From Erythrobacteraceae bacterium CFH 75059 (GTDB lineage Bacteria > Pseudomonadota > Alphaproteobacteria > Sphingomonadales > Sphingomonadaceae): a stretch of 64,000 bases of DNA. The stretch is taken from NCBI GenBank assembly GCA_004331795.1, contig SJSR01000005.1, positions 1-64,000 on the forward strand, read 5' to 3'. The position numbers and the translations under genes were made by a program. A model generated the notes under the pieces. That model saw only the letters and a program-made list of their open reading frames with translations. It did not search any database and was not told where the DNA came from. Shown here piece after piece: positions 39,749-49,039 of the stretch. Numbering within the stretch: the first letter of the stretch is position 1; the number at the start of each line of letters is the position of its first letter.

Positions 39749-41034
39749 AGGTCGCGCGCCAGACGGACGCCGGTGAACTGCCAGCGCTGATGGGGATAGA
39801 AGAAGTTGCGGTAGCTTGGCCGCGAGTGTCCGCGCGGCGTGGCGCAGCTCGCACCCTTGAGGACGAACTGCCCGGCCATGAACTTGCCGTTGTACTCGCC
39901 AACGGCGCCCGGCGCGGCCCGGAAACGCGGATGCGGCAGGTAGGCGGAGCGTGTCCACTGCCAGCAATCGCCGAACAGCGACGTTCCGCCCTGCGGCAGC
40001 GGCGCCCCCGCTCCGTCGAGCTGGTGACCTCCGGCAGGATCGGCGTCGCGGCCGATCGCTTCCCATTCGGCCTCGGTCGGCAGCCGGTGCCCCGCCCAGG
40101 CGGCAAACGCGTCGGCCTCGAAGTAGGAGACATGCGTGACCGGGCGCTCCGGATCGACGGGACGCCATCCGGCAAGGGTGAACTGCTCCCACCCCGCATC
40201 GCTGCGGCGCCAGTAGAGCGGAGAGCAGACGCCATGCTCCCGCACCCAGGCCAGCCCGTCGGCAAGCCACAGGGCCGGATGCGCCGCGTATCCCCCGTCA
40301 TCCATGAACGCCAGCCACTCGCCGCAGGTGACGAGCCGGTTGCGCATGGCGAACGGCTGAAGCAGGTGCGCGTGCGCCGGCCCTTCATTGTCGAAGGCGA
40401 AACCGTCCCCTTCGTGACCGACGCGCACCGTTCCGCCTGGGTGCGAAAGCCATTCCGCTTCAGCGGCATCGGCCTGCGGAGCGCACGGAGACACATCCGC
40501 CCACAGCGCCGGGCCGAGCGGATTGCGGAACAGCGCGTGCTGGATGTCCGTGAGCAGCAGTTCCTGGTGCTGCTCCTCGTGGGCGATCCCCAGCGCCACA
40601 AGGGCGTGGCAGCGCGGGTCGCCGAGCAACGGCTCCATCGCCGCGCTGACATGGTGCCGGTAATCGAGCACCTCATCGAGCGACGGCCGGCTCAGGAGGC
40701 CGCGGTCGGCCCTCGCCAGCCGCGCCCCTTCCGCCTCGTAGTAGGAGTTGAACAGAAAGGCCCAGCCCTCGGCGAAGGGGCGGTATCCCGGCACATGGTC
40801 GCGCAGCAGGAAAGTCTCCCAGAACCATGTGGTGTGCGCGAGGTGCCACTTTGCCGGCGAGGCGTCGGGCATCGACTGGATCGTGGCGTCGGCATCCGAC
40901 AGCGGCGCGGCAAGCGCCTCCGTCATCTGGCGGGTCCGGCGGAACCGGTCCGCCAGCACAGCGCCCTCGTCCGCCGGGTCGGCGTGCGGACGGGAGAGCG
41001 GCGGCACTCCGGGAGGGCAGGCATGTGCGCGCAT
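39745..41034 (-). CDS. egtB: Ergothioneine sulfoxide synthase EgtB
   Basis: EgtB is a non-heme iron enzyme that forms the C-S bond between hercynine and a thiol donor. Of its 429 residues, the N-terminal DinB-like domain carries the iron ligands in KWHLAHTTWFWETF near 62-75 and in GIAHEEQHQELL near 149-160. The C-terminal formylglycine-generating-enzyme-like domain includes HVSYFEADAFAAWAGHRLPTEAEWE (from about 300), GDCWQWTRSAYLPHPRF and VLKGASCATPRGHSRPSYRNFF (near the end). MRAHACPPG is the longest start; residue 37 is an alternative. It overlaps egtD. Confidence 0.95.
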   Translation of the reverse strand: MRAHACPPGVPPLSRPHADPADEGAVLADRFRRTRQMTEALAAPLSDADATIQSMPDASPAKWHLAHTTWFWETFLLRDHVPGYRPFAEGWAFLFNSYYEAEGARLARADRGLLSRPSLDEVLDYRHHVSAAMEPLLGDPRCHALVALGIAHEEQHQELLLTDIQHALFRNPLGPALWADVSPCAPQADAAEAEWLSHPGGTVRVGHEGDGFAFDNEGPAHAHLLQPFAMRNRLVTCGEWLAFMDDGGYAAHPALWLADGLAWVREHGVCSPLYWRRSDAGWEQFTLAGWRPVDPERPVTHVSYFEADAFAAWAGHRLPTEAEWEAIGRDADPAGGHQLDGAGAPLPQGGTSLFGDCWQWTRSAYLPHPRFRAAPGAVGEYNGKFMAGQFVLKGASCATPRGHSRPSYRNFFYPHQRWQFTGVRLARDL

Positions 41035-41100
41035 CCGGAGTCCGGCGTATCAGCCCCGGACCGGCGAGGCAACCGGCGCTGGACATGGGGCCGGGGCGGG

Positions 41101-42468
41101 TCAGGCGGCGTCGCGCGACCGGTCCGCGGCCTGCGCGTTGAGCATCTCGGCCAGCAGGAAGGCAAGCTCGAGCGACTGCGCCGCGTTCAACCGCGGGTCG
41201 CAATGCGTTTCGTATCGGGTTTTCAGCTCGTCGTCGGTGATGGCGACAGCGCCGCCGATGCACTCGGTCACGTCCTGCCCGGTCATCTCGACATGGATGC
41301 CGCCGGCATGCGTGCCCTCGGCCCGGTGGACGCGGAAGAAGCCGCGCACTTCGCGCAGCACCCGGTCGAACGGACGGGTCTTGTAGCCGCTCGACGAGGC
41401 GACGCTGTTGCCGTGCATCGGATCGCAGCTCCACACGACCGGATGCCCGTCCTGCCGCACCGCCCGCACCAGCCGGGGCAGCAGCTCCTCGACCTTGTCG
41501 GCGCCCATCCGGATGATGAGCGTGATGCGCCCCGGAACACGGGCGGGATCGAGGATGGCGAGCAGGCGCAGAAGATCGTCGGGGTCGGTCGCCGGGCCGC
41601 ATTTGATCCCCAGCGGATTGCCGATGCCGCGGGCAAACTCCACATGCGCCGACCCGGCAAAGCGCGTGCGGTCGCCGATCCACAGCATGTGGGCGCTCGT
41701 GTCGAACCATTCGCCAGTGTCCGGCTCGCGCCGGGTCATGGCCGCCTCGTAAGGGAGCAGCAGAGCCTCGTGGCTGGTGAAGAAGGCGGTGCTGCGCAGC
41801 TGGGGCACGTTGTCCGGATCGACGCCGCAGGCTTCCATGAAGTCCAGCGCCTCGCTGATGCGGTCGGCAAGGTCGTTGAACCGCTCCGCCCAGCGGCTGC
41901 GGGCCATGAAGTCGAGCGTCCAGCCATGGATACGCCGCAGGTTGGCATAGCCGCCCCCCGACAGCGCGCGCAGCAGGTTGAGCGTGGCCGCGGCCTGAAG
42001 GTGGGCGCGCACCATGCGCGCCGGATCGTTGCGCCGGGCCTGCGCATCGAATGCCAGCCCGTTGACGTTGTCGCCGAAATAGCTCGGCAGGGTGACGCCG
42101 TCGCGGGTTTCGGTCGGCGCGCTGCGCGGCTTGGCGAACTGCCCCGCCATGCGGCCGACCTTCACCACCGGTCGTTTCGAGGCGAAGGTGAGCACCACCG
42201 CCATCTGCAGGATGACGCGGAAGGTGTTGCGCACATTGTCGGGGTGGAACTCGGCGAAGCTCTCGGCGCAGTCGCCGCCCTGCAGCAGGAACGCCCGGCC
42301 TTGCGCGACTTCCGCCAGCCGCTCACGCAGCTCCCGGGCCTCGCCCCCGAAGACGAGCGGAGGGTAGTTGGACAGCGTCCCGACGACGGCGGACAGCGCC
42401 TCCGCATCCTCGTAGTGCGGCAGGTGGCGCGCCTCGAAGGCGGTCCAGCTGTGGGGATGCCAGCTCAT
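41101..42468 (-). CDS. aroG: 3-deoxy-7-phosphoheptulonate synthase, class II
   Basis: This enzyme condenses phosphoenolpyruvate and erythrose 4-phosphate, the first shikimate-pathway step. The 455 residues match the plant/actinobacterial class II type: [19 protein letters not shown] near 36-54, [15 protein letters not shown] near 60-74, [20 protein letters not shown] from about 100, [19 protein letters not shown] near 283-301, [12 protein letters not shown] near 322 and [12 protein letters not shown] near 346. It stands alone on the minus strand, 66 bases after the egtB start region. Confidence 0.95.
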   Translation of the reverse strand: MSWHPHSWTAFEARHLPHYEDAEALSAVVGTLSNYPPLVFGGEARELRERLAEVAQGRAFLLQGGDCAESFAEFHPDNVRNTFRVILQMAVVLTFASKRPVVKVGRMAGQFAKPRSAPTETRDGVTLPSYFGDNVNGLAFDAQARRNDPARMVRAHLQAAATLNLLRALSGGGYANLRRIHGWTLDFMARSRWAERFNDLADRISEALDFMEACGVDPDNVPQLRSTAFFTSHEALLLPYEAAMTRREPDTGEWFDTSAHMLWIGDRTRFAGSAHVEFARGIGNPLGIKCGPATDPDDLLRLLAILDPARVPGRITLIIRMGADKVEELLPRLVRAVRQDGHPVVWSCDPMHGNSVASSSGYKTRPFDRVLREVRGFFRVHRAEGTHAGGIHVEMTGQDVTECIGGAVAITDDELKTRYETHCDPRLNAAQSLELAFLLAEMLNAQAADRSRDAA

Positions 42469-42526
42469 CGGCAGAACCGCCTCGCAGGCTGCGCCCGGAC
42501 CGCGCCGGACGCATGCGGACGCCCGC

Positions 42527-45511
42527 TCACCGCCCGGTTCCTGCCGCGCCGGCAGCAGGTGCCGCCGCTCCCTGCCCGTGCCGCACCGCCAGCGCCTCTC
42601 CTTCGGGGAGAACGGCGACCTTCACCGCGCGGTCGGCGGCAAGGAAACGGGCGGCGAGACGGTTCATCGCCTCGGGCGTGGTGCGCGAGTAATCGTTCAC
42701 CACGGACCGCATCAGCCCGAACAGACGCGGATCGCGGGTGGCCCCTTCCAGCTGCATCATCCAGAACGCATTGCCGGAGGTGACGCGGGTGATCAACTGG
42801 CGCAGCGGCTCCGTCACCAGCGCCAGCTCCTCGTCCGAGGGAGGAGCGCTGGCAAGTTCCGCCGCGATGCGTTCCGCTTCCTCGAAGAAGACCGGCACAT
42901 CCTGCGAGCGCAGCTGCGCCGCCGCGACGATCCGCCCCCCCGTCGCCGCGTCGGCGGGCCAGGTGTTCCCCACCGAGGGCGAGTAGCTGGCGCCGAGCCG
43001 CTCGCGCAGCGCTTCGAACAGGCGGTTGTTGAACAGCTGGGTCAGGATCTCGAGCTGCCGTCCGGTGCGCAGCTCCTCGACGCCGCCGCCCGTGTTCCAC
43101 GCCATCACCGCGGCTGCCTGACCCCGCTCGCCGCGATGGGTCAGCACCACCGGCGCGCCTGTTCCACCCGTCACCGCCGGCGGGGTCGCGGCCGGCGTCG
43201 CCGCCGGGCGCGGCGCGAGGGCGCCGAAGGTGCGGCGCAGGCTCTCCACCGCCGCGGCCTCGTCGAAGTCGCCGAAGATGAGCACCTCCACCGGCCCCGA
43301 GGCCAGCACCGGCTCCCATGTCGCGCGGAAGGTTTCGGGTGTCACCTGCTCCAGCGTGGCCGGAGCGGGACTGGCGAAGCGCGGATCACGGCCGCGCAGC
43401 ACCCATTCGAGGTCGCGCTGCAGCACGCCGGCCGGGCTGGTGCCGAGACTCGCATAGGCAAGCTGCGCCGCGGCGCGGGCGCGCAGCAGGGGGTTGGGAT
43501 CCCAGCGCGGCATCGCCAGCTTGGCGGCGAACAGGTAGAGCTGGTCCGCGAGATCGTCGCGGCGCGTCTGCGCCGAGAAGCTGAACGATCCCTCGCCGAT
43601 CTCGAAGTCGAAGCCCATGCGGCGCCCGGTGCTGATCCGGTCCAGCTCCTCCTGCCCGAGCGTGCCGAGCCCCATGCCGATCAGCGCCGCCTTGCCGAGC
43701 GCCACATTCGCGCCGGCCTCGGGAGCGAAGGCGCCATAGCCGGCGCCGAAGCGCACCTTCACCGTCACCCGGCCCGGTTCCTCCGGCGTGGACCACAGCA
43801 GCGCCTTGACGCCGTTCGCGAACTCGACCTGATTGATCGACAGCAGCCCGGTCGGCTCCTGCCGCACCACCCTGCCGGGTTCGCCGATGGCCGGCAGATC
43901 GTCGAAGCGGATGGCGGACGCGTCGAGGCGCACGTTCGCGGCCGGTGCCGCCGGCGCGGCCAGCGCCGTGCGCAGGGCGGCAGCGGTCGCCTCGTTCGCC
44001 GCCGGCGTGACGAGCGCCGCGCGCAGGACCGTGCCCGTGAACAGCGCCCGCGTGTGCCGCAGCACGTCCTCGGGCGTCACCCGGTCCTTCATGCCGGAGA
44101 ACACCGCCAGAACCGTGTCCGGGGACGCCACCGTCTCGCGGATGTCGACCGCCTGCACAACCTGGTCTGCAAGCGTGGCGCCGGGCAGCACCTCGCTCTG
44201 CTCCACGCTGCTGCGGAAGCCGATCTCCAGCTCGGCGATTTCGCGCTCGAGCTCCTCCCGGCTGGGGGGAGTGGCCAGCGCGTCGGCGATAACGCCCCGC
44301 ACGTCGCTCAGCGCGCCGCGCCAGTCGGCGCCCAGCGGCGCGAGGGTGACAAAGGTCGCGTCCGCCGACCGGCTGACGTCGTCCTGCTGCACCTGCGCAT
44401 ACAGGAAGCTGCCACCCGCCCGCGCACGGGCCTCCAGCCGGCGGTTGATCAAGGCCTGGGCCAGGGCGTCGACGAGCAGACCCTCGTTGTAGGCGATCGT
44501 GTCCTGCACCGGCCGCCACGGCCGCAGGACGGCGTAGGTCAGCGTGCGCGGCAGATCCGGCTCGACGATCACGCGGGTTTCGCCGACCGGCGGGTTTCCG
44601 CGCGCGCCGCGCGGGGGCCGCGGGTCGCCGAACGAAGGGGCGGCAACCGCGACGCCGGGCACCCGCCAGTCGGCAAACGCGCTTTCGAGCGCCGCGGCCA
44701 TGACGAGCGGATCGAGGTCGCCGGCAACGACGATCACGGTGTTCTCGGGCCGGTACCAGCGCGCGTGGAACGCCTGCAAGGCGCGCGGTGTGGCGCGCCG
44801 CAGGGTTTCTTCGGTGCCGATCGGCACTCGGCTGGCCAGCCGCTGACCGGCAAACAGCGTCTCGCGCGTGGCGCGCCCCGCGCGCAGGGCCGGACCCTGG
44901 CTTTCGCGCATCTCGGCCAGCACGATCGGCAGTTCCGCGGCGATGTTGCCTTCGGAAAGCACCGGCTCGCGCACCATGCCCGACAGCAGCCGCACGCTCT
45001 CGCGCAGCTTGTCGGGCGTGATGGCCGGCAGGTCGAGCTTGTAGACGGTCTGCGTCGGCGTCGTCTCGGCATTCGTGTCGCTGCCGAAGGTCGCGCCGAG
45101 CCGCTGCCATGTGGGGATGGCCTGCCCCGGACCCAGATCGCGGCTCTCGCGGAACAGCAGGTGTTCGATGAAGTGGGCAAAGCCGCGCTCGTCATCCGCC
45201 TCGTGCAGGCTGCCCGCGTCAATGCGGACGCGGATCGCCACCTGGCCCGGCGGCACCCCGTTGCGGCGCACGGCGTAGCGCAGCCCGTTGTCCATTCGCC
45301 CGAACAGCCATTCCGGGTCGCGGGGAACGTCGCTGCCCTCGTACAGCCACGGAATCGCGTCGGCAGGCTGAAGGAAGCGGGGAGCCGCCTGTTCGGAGCG
45401 CGCGGACGGCGCCGGCTCCACAGCCTGCTGCGCCACCAGTGGCGGAGCCAGAAGCGCAAGCGCCGGAACGAGAAGGGCGAGGCGGCGCAGCGCGCGGGGC
45501 AGCAGGGTCAT
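42527..45511 (-). CDS. Periplasmic M16 zinc peptidase (insulinase family), two-unit
   Basis: The 994-residue protein has a signal peptide (residues 1-27, ending LVAQQ) and two M16 units. The first has the inverted zinc motif H113-F-I-E116-H117 and typical [13 protein letters not shown] and FESAFADW-like segments; the second (from about residue 560) lacks a zinc motif, as expected for the scaffold half. [16 protein letters not shown] near 247-262 and the C-terminal [20 protein letters not shown] near 840-860 are family features. It should degrade peptides in the periplasm. The long open frame on the opposite strand is an artefact. Confidence 0.93.
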   Translation of the reverse strand: MTLLPRALRRLALLVPALALLAPPLVAQQAVEPAPSARSEQAAPRFLQPADAIPWLYEGSDVPRDPEWLFGRMDNGLRYAVRRNGVPPGQVAIRVRIDAGSLHEADDERGFAHFIEHLLFRESRDLGPGQAIPTWQRLGATFGSDTNAETTPTQTVYKLDLPAITPDKLRESVRLLSGMVREPVLSEGNIAAELPIVLAEMRESQGPALRAGRATRETLFAGQRLASRVPIGTEETLRRATPRALQAFHARWYRPENTVIVVAGDLDPLVMAAALESAFADWRVPGVAVAAPSFGDPRPPRGARGNPPVGETRVIVEPDLPRTLTYAVLRPWRPVQDTIAYNEGLLVDALAQALINRRLEARARAGGSFLYAQVQQDDVSRSADATFVTLAPLGADWRGALSDVRGVIADALATPPSREELEREIAELEIGFRSSVEQSEVLPGATLADQVVQAVDIRETVASPDTVLAVFSGMKDRVTPEDVLRHTRALFTGTVLRAALVTPAANEATAAALRTALAAPAAPAANVRLDASAIRFDDLPAIGEPGRVVRQEPTGLLSINQVEFANGVKALLWSTPEEPGRVTVKVRFGAGYGAFAPEAGANVALGKAALIGMGLGTLGQEELDRISTGRRMGFDFEIGEGSFSFSAQTRRDDLADQLYLFAAKLAMPRWDPNPLLRARAAAQLAYASLGTSPAGVLQRDLEWVLRGRDPRFASPAPATLEQVTPETFRATWEPVLASGPVEVLIFGDFDEAAAVESLRRTFGALAPRPAATPAATPPAVTGGTGAPVVLTHRGERGQAAAVMAWNTGGGVEELRTGRQLEILTQLFNNRLFEALRERLGASYSPSVGNTWPADAATGGRIVAAAQLRSQDVPVFFEEAERIAAELASAPPSDEELALVTEPLRQLITRVTSGNAFWMMQLEGATRDPRLFGLMRSVVNDYSRTTPEAMNRLAARFLAADRAVKVAVLPEGEALAVRHGQGAAAPAAGAAGTGR

Positions 45512-45616
45512 GGAGCCGCATATAGGTCAGCCTGCCGTGAAGGGCCAGTGAACACGGCCACCGGCTTGCGGCGCGCATCCCTTGTCCGGCAACAAAGGCC
45601 CGCCTACATCGCCGCC

Positions 45617-46195
45617 ATGTACATCGAGACGCAGCCCACGCCCAATCCGGCGAGCCGCAAGTTCCTGCCCGGACAGCAGGTGATGCCGTCCGGGACGCGG
45701 GAGTTCGCCAGCCCGGAAGCCGCCACGGCCTCGCCGCTGGCGCAGGCCCTGTTCGATACGGGCGAGGTCGTGAACGTGCTGTTCGGACACGATTTCGTGA
45801 CGGTCACGGCGGCACCGGGGGTCGACTGGGCGACGCTCCGCCCCGAAGTGCTGGCCGTTCTCCTCGATCATTTCGTCACCGGCCAGCCCCTGTTCCGCAA
45901 CGAGGGTGCCGCCGCGATCGCGGTGCCGGCAGAGGACGAGCCGGTGGTCGAGGACGATCCCGCCGACGCGGAGATCATCGCCCAGATCCACGAACTGCTG
46001 GAAAGCCGGGTGCGTCCCGCGGTGGCCGGTGACGGCGGGGACATCCGGTATCGCGGCTTCAGGGACGGCGTGGTGTATCTCGCGCTCCAGGGCGCGTGCT
46101 CGGGCTGCCCGTCGTCCACCGCGACGCTCAAGCATGGCATCGAAGGGCTGCTGAAGCACTACATCCCCGAAGTCGTCGAAGTCCGGGCCGCCTGA
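45617..46195 (+). CDS. NifU-family iron-sulfur scaffold (NfuA-like)
   Basis: This 192-residue carrier delivers Fe-S clusters to target proteins. The N-terminal scaffold domain begins MYIETQPTPNPASRKFLPG, and the C-terminal NifU domain contains VAGDGGDIRYRGFRDGVVYL near 139-158 and the cluster-binding Cys pair in GACSGCPSSTATLKHGIE near 162-179. It follows the divergent M16 gene by 105 bases and precedes the nitroreductase by 13. Confidence 0.95.
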   Translation: MYIETQPTPNPASRKFLPGQQVMPSGTREFASPEAATASPLAQALFDTGEVVNVLFGHDFVTVTAAPGVDWATLRPEVLAVLLDHFVTGQPLFRNEGAAAIAVPAEDEPVVEDDPADAEIIAQIHELLESRVRPAVAGDGGDIRYRGFRDGVVYLALQGACSGCPSSTATLKHGIEGLLKHYIPEVVEVRAA

Positions 46196-46208
46196 AGGAC
46201 GAGCGCAG

Positions 46209-46814
46209 ATGAAGCAGTATCACGACCGGCCGGTGGACGACGCCGTGCTCGACCAGCTGTTCCTGGAGGCGCGCAGCTACAATGGCTGGCTGGACCGGCC
46301 CGTCTCCGAGGCGCAGATCCGCCGCCTCTACGATCTGATGAAGATGGGGCCGACCTCCGCCAACATGCAGCCGTCGCGGCTAGTCTGGTGCGTGTCGCCC
46401 GAAGCGCGCGAGCGGCTGGCGCGCCATGCGATCGAGAGCAACCGGGCGAAGATCGTCACTGCTCCGGTGTGCGTGGTGATCGGCTTCGACCGGGATTTCC
46501 ACGAACAACTGCCGTGGCTCTTTCCGCATACGGACGCACGCAGCTGGTTCGCCGATGATCCCGACGGGCGCGTGGTCGGCGCACGGCGCAACTCGGCGCT
46601 TCAGGGGGCCTATCTCATGCTGGCGGCGCGCGCTTTGGGGATGGACTGCGGCCCGATGTCGGGCGTCGACCTCGACGGGGTGACGCGCGAATTCTATGCC
46701 GACCAGCCCCGCGTGGAGGCCGACTGGATTTGTTCCATCGGCTATGGCGATCCGGCGTCGGTGTTCGGGCGCAGCCCTCGCCCCGAGTTCGAACGCTTCA
46801 ACCGCGTGCTGTAG
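46209..46814 (+). CDS. Nitroreductase family protein, RutE/HadB-like
   Basis: This flavin protein of 201 residues belongs to the malonic-semialdehyde-reductase-like (RutE) branch of nitroreductases. It shows RSYNGWLDRPVSEAQIRRLY near 22-41, KMGPTSANMQPSRLVWCVSP near 46-65, and ALQGAYLMLAARALGMDCGPMSG near 132-154. The N-terminus has the FLEARSYNGW segment typical of RutE. The rest of a pyrimidine-degradation (rut) cluster is absent, so it may reduce other aldehydes or nitro compounds with NAD(P)H. It lies 13 bases after nfuA and is probably cotranscribed. Confidence 0.9.
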   Translation: MKQYHDRPVDDAVLDQLFLEARSYNGWLDRPVSEAQIRRLYDLMKMGPTSANMQPSRLVWCVSPEARERLARHAIESNRAKIVTAPVCVVIGFDRDFHEQLPWLFPHTDARSWFADDPDGRVVGARRNSALQGAYLMLAARALGMDCGPMSGVDLDGVTREFYADQPRVEADWICSIGYGDPASVFGRSPRPEFERFNRVL

Positions 46815-46847
46815 GCCGCGGGGCATCGGGGTGGCGCAGCAGAGTCG

Positions 46848-47483
46848 ATGCTGACCGGTCGCACGCTGGTGATCGAGACGGCGACCGAGGCGTGCTCGGT
46901 TGCTCTCCTCGATGACGGTCAGGCCGTGGCGGACCGTCACGAGGTGCTGGGCCGCGGCCATGCCGAGCGCCTGGTGCCGCTGATCGCCCTGCTGCCCGAG
47001 CGCGGCCGCGCGGACCGCGTGCTCGTCTCGCTGGGGCCGGGAAGCTTCACCGGCACCCGGATCGGCATCGCCGCGGCGCGTGCCCTCGGCCTTGCCTGGC
47101 GGGTGCCGGTGCGCGGCTTCGCCACTCTGCAACTCGTCGCCGTGTCCGCCCGCGCACTGGTTGACGCCCGCGCCTTCACCGTGCTCATGGCGGCAGGACA
47201 CGGCGAGTCGCATCTTCAGCGCTTCGCCGACGGCGGCGCCGTCGACGCCGAACCGCTGCTGCTGCCCACGGCGGAGGCGCTGGTTCTGTGCCACGGCGCG
47301 CTGGTTGTCGGCAACCAGGCCGAGATCGTCCGCGCCGCTGGTGCCGCGACGGAGGCGGTGTTCGTCCTGCCCCGCGCCAGCGATGCCGGATCCCTTTTGC
47401 CTTCGGCCCTCCTCGAGACGACAGCGCCGATCTACGGCCGCCCGCCCGATGCGCGTGCGCGCTCGAACGGGACGGCCGGATGA
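46848..47483 (+). CDS. tsaB: tRNA threonylcarbamoyladenosine biosynthesis protein TsaB
   Basis: TsaB works with TsaD and TsaE to make t6A on ANN-decoding tRNAs. The 211-residue protein starts with the ASKHA motif TLVIETATEACSVALLDDGQ near 6-25, has GRGHAERLVPLI near 37-48 and the signature VSLGPGSFTGTRIGIAAARALGLAW near 62-86. The C-terminal half is shorter and more variable, as usual for TsaB. It overlaps rimI in an ATGA junction. Confidence 0.94.
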   Translation: MLTGRTLVIETATEACSVALLDDGQAVADRHEVLGRGHAERLVPLIALLPERGRADRVLVSLGPGSFTGTRIGIAAARALGLAWRVPVRGFATLQLVAVSARALVDARAFTVLMAAGHGESHLQRFADGGAVDAEPLLLPTAEALVLCHGALVVGNQAEIVRAAGAATEAVFVLPRASDAGSLLPSALLETTAPIYGRPPDARARSNGTAG

Positions 47484-47965
47484 TGCGCCGCGTGGAGGCT
47501 ATCATGGCGGTCATGGACCGCGCCTTCGATCCGCGCTGGGGCGAGGCATGGAACGCGCGGCAGGTCGCCGATGCCCTCGCAACGCCCAACACGCACAGCC
47601 TGCTGGCGGCGCCTGACGGCTCCGTCGCGGAGGATGGCGTCGACGTGGAGCAGCATCCCGCGGGTTTCCTCCTCTCGCGCGCGGCGGGGTCGGAGGAGGA
47701 GCTTCTCCTGCTCGGCGTCGCGCCGCCCTTCCGCAACCGCGGCATCGGCCGGGCCCTCGTCACCCGGTTCATCGCCGAGGCCAGGCTGCGCGGCGCCGAG
47801 AAGCTGTTTCTCGAGATGCGCGTGAACAACGAGGCGGACCGCTTCTACCGCCAACTCGGTTTTGTCCCAATCGGGCGCAGACCATCTTATTACCGGATTT
47901 ATTCGGGCGGGTATCTTGATGCGACGACTTTCGTGTACGATCTTGTCGATCGTCATGACGCATAG
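47480..47965 (+). CDS. rimI: Ribosomal-protein-S18-alanine N-acetyltransferase-like
   Basis: RimI is a GNAT enzyme that acetylates the N-terminus of ribosomal protein S18. The 161-residue protein contains the acetyl-CoA site LLLGVAPPFRNRGIGRALVTRFI near 77-99, FLEMRVNNEADRFYRQLGFVPIGRRPSYY near 112-140 (split here only for description), and the C-terminal DATTFVYDL. The start ATG overlaps the tsaB stop. A 11-base-arm hairpin spans its stop codon. Confidence 0.92.
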   Translation: MMRRVEAIMAVMDRAFDPRWGEAWNARQVADALATPNTHSLLAAPDGSVAEDGVDVEQHPAGFLLSRAAGSEEELLLLGVAPPFRNRGIGRALVTRFIAEARLRGAEKLFLEMRVNNEADRFYRQLGFVPIGRRPSYYRIYSGGYLDATTFVYDLVDRHDA

Positions 47966-47980
47966 ATCCTGCGTGATGAC
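47952..47980 (+). other. Inverted repeat spanning the rimI stop codon
   Basis: GTCATGACGCA (47952-47962) and TGCGTGATGAC (47970-47980) can pair at ten of eleven positions around a loop that contains the rimI TAG. No T run follows, so it is a weak intrinsic terminator at best; it may protect the 3' end or form a Rho-associated stop before mucR. Confidence 0.45.
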
Positions 47981-48079
47981 CTAAGGGGCGCAGATCATAA
48001 ACAGAACAGGGCTGACTGACATCGCATCGGGTCGAATGGGCGTTGTCGGCATCAAAGCCTTGAAGGAGAAGCAGATCAG

Positions 48080-48523
48080 ATGAATTCCACCGATACAGAA
48101 GGCGGCGACATGCTTGTCACGCTGACAGCAGAAATCGTCGCCGCGCATGTCAGCCACAACAGCACCGCTGTCGACGAAGTGCCGCAGCTTATCCGCGCTG
48201 TTCATGAAGCCCTGAGCGATCTTGGCAAGCCGCAGCCGCCGCTGGAAGAGCCGCTGGAGCCGGCGGTGCCGATCCGCTCGTCGGTCAAGCCCGATTACAT
48301 TGTCTGCCTTGAGGACGGCAAGAAGCTGAAAATGCTCAAGCGCTATCTCAAGAGCAAGTACGACATGACTCCCGAGCAGTACCGGGAACGCTGGAACCTT
48401 CCGGCCGATTACCCGATGGTCGCGCCGAACTATGCGGAAACGCGGCGTGATCTCGCCAAGAAGATCGGCCTCGGGCGCAAGCCGGGGCAGAAGCAGGGCG
48501 GCCGCAAGCCGGCGAACGGCTGA
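48080..48523 (+). CDS. MucR/Ros-family transcriptional regulator lacking zinc ligands
   Basis: This 147-residue DNA-binding protein has MucR features: an N-terminal helical segment LTAEIVAAHVSHN near 15-27, PDYIVCLEDGKKLKMLKR near 71-88, MTPEQYRERWNLPADYPMVA near 96-115 and NYAETRRDLAKKIGLG. The zinc-finger spacing C76-x2-D79-x9-Y89-x4-Y94 matches the Ros C-x2-C-x9-H-x4-H pattern, but both His are Tyr and one Cys is Asp. MucR proteins are H-NS-like global regulators in alphaproteobacteria. The start has an AAGGAG site. It is followed by fur. Confidence 0.93.
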   Translation: MNSTDTEGGDMLVTLTAEIVAAHVSHNSTAVDEVPQLIRAVHEALSDLGKPQPPLEEPLEPAVPIRSSVKPDYIVCLEDGKKLKMLKRYLKSKYDMTPEQYRERWNLPADYPMVAPNYAETRRDLAKKIGLGRKPGQKQGGRKPANG

Positions 48524-48597
48524 CAAGGCAGGCTTGGGTTGAGGCAACGCGGGCAAGGCGGTAAGCTTTGCCCGCGGGACGGCTGCAGGAGGTATTC

Positions 48598-49032
48598 GTG
48601 TCCAACGCCATCGACCTCGAGCAAGTGTGCGCGCAAAAGGGCCTGCGCATCACCGAGCAGCGCCGCGTCATCGCACAGGTGCTCTCGGCGAGCGACGATC
48701 ACCCCGATGTCGAACTGGTGCACCGGCGAGCGGTGGAAATCGATCCGGGCATTTCCATCGCCACCGTCTACCGCACCGTGCGGCTGTTCGAGGAAGCCGG
48801 CATCCTCAACCGCCATGATTTCGGCAACGGCCGTGCCCGCTACGAAGCGTCCTCCGAAGACCATCACGACCATCTGATCGACGTCGAGACGGGCAAGGTG
48901 CTGGAATTCGTCGATCCCGAAATGGAAGCGCTGCAGAAGCGCATTGCCGAGCGGATGGGCTATCGCCTCGTCGATCACCGGATGGAGCTGTACGCCGTGC
49001 GGCTCGACCGTTCGGAGCCGGATCCGGCCTGA
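48598..49032 (+). CDS. Fur-family metalloregulator (alphaproteobacterial type)
   Basis: This 144-residue winged-helix repressor shows KGLRITEQRRVIAQVLSASD near 13-32, PGISIATVYRTVRLFEEAGI near 52-71 (recognition helix), and the metal/dimerisation HHDHLIDVETGKVLEFVDPEME near 92-113. It has only one cysteine, in the N-terminal helix, so a structural Cys4 zinc site is absent, consistent with the alphaproteobacterial Fur/Mur group. The GTG at 48598 was chosen for its excellent AGGAGG ribosome-binding site. It probably senses Fe2+ or Mn2+; the actual metal cannot be told from sequence. Confidence 0.93.
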   Translation: MSNAIDLEQVCAQKGLRITEQRRVIAQVLSASDDHPDVELVHRRAVEIDPGISIATVYRTVRLFEEAGILNRHDFGNGRARYEASSEDHHDHLIDVETGKVLEFVDPEMEALQKRIAERMGYRLVDHRMELYAVRLDRSEPDPA

Positions 49033-49039
49033 TCCCCGC

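Noticed and set aside
42578-45616. Long open frame opposite the M16 peptidase running in frame into nfuA
   Set aside because: The part before 45617 is antisense to a gene with signal peptide and zinc motif. The real nfuA begins at the ATG at 45617.
48548-48576. Hairpin between mucR and fur (CGCGGGCAA / TTGCCCGCG) as an intrinsic terminator
   Set aside because: The arms pair, but no T run follows, and the fur ribosome-binding site lies only about ten bases on. It may be an attenuator but is not supported as a terminator.
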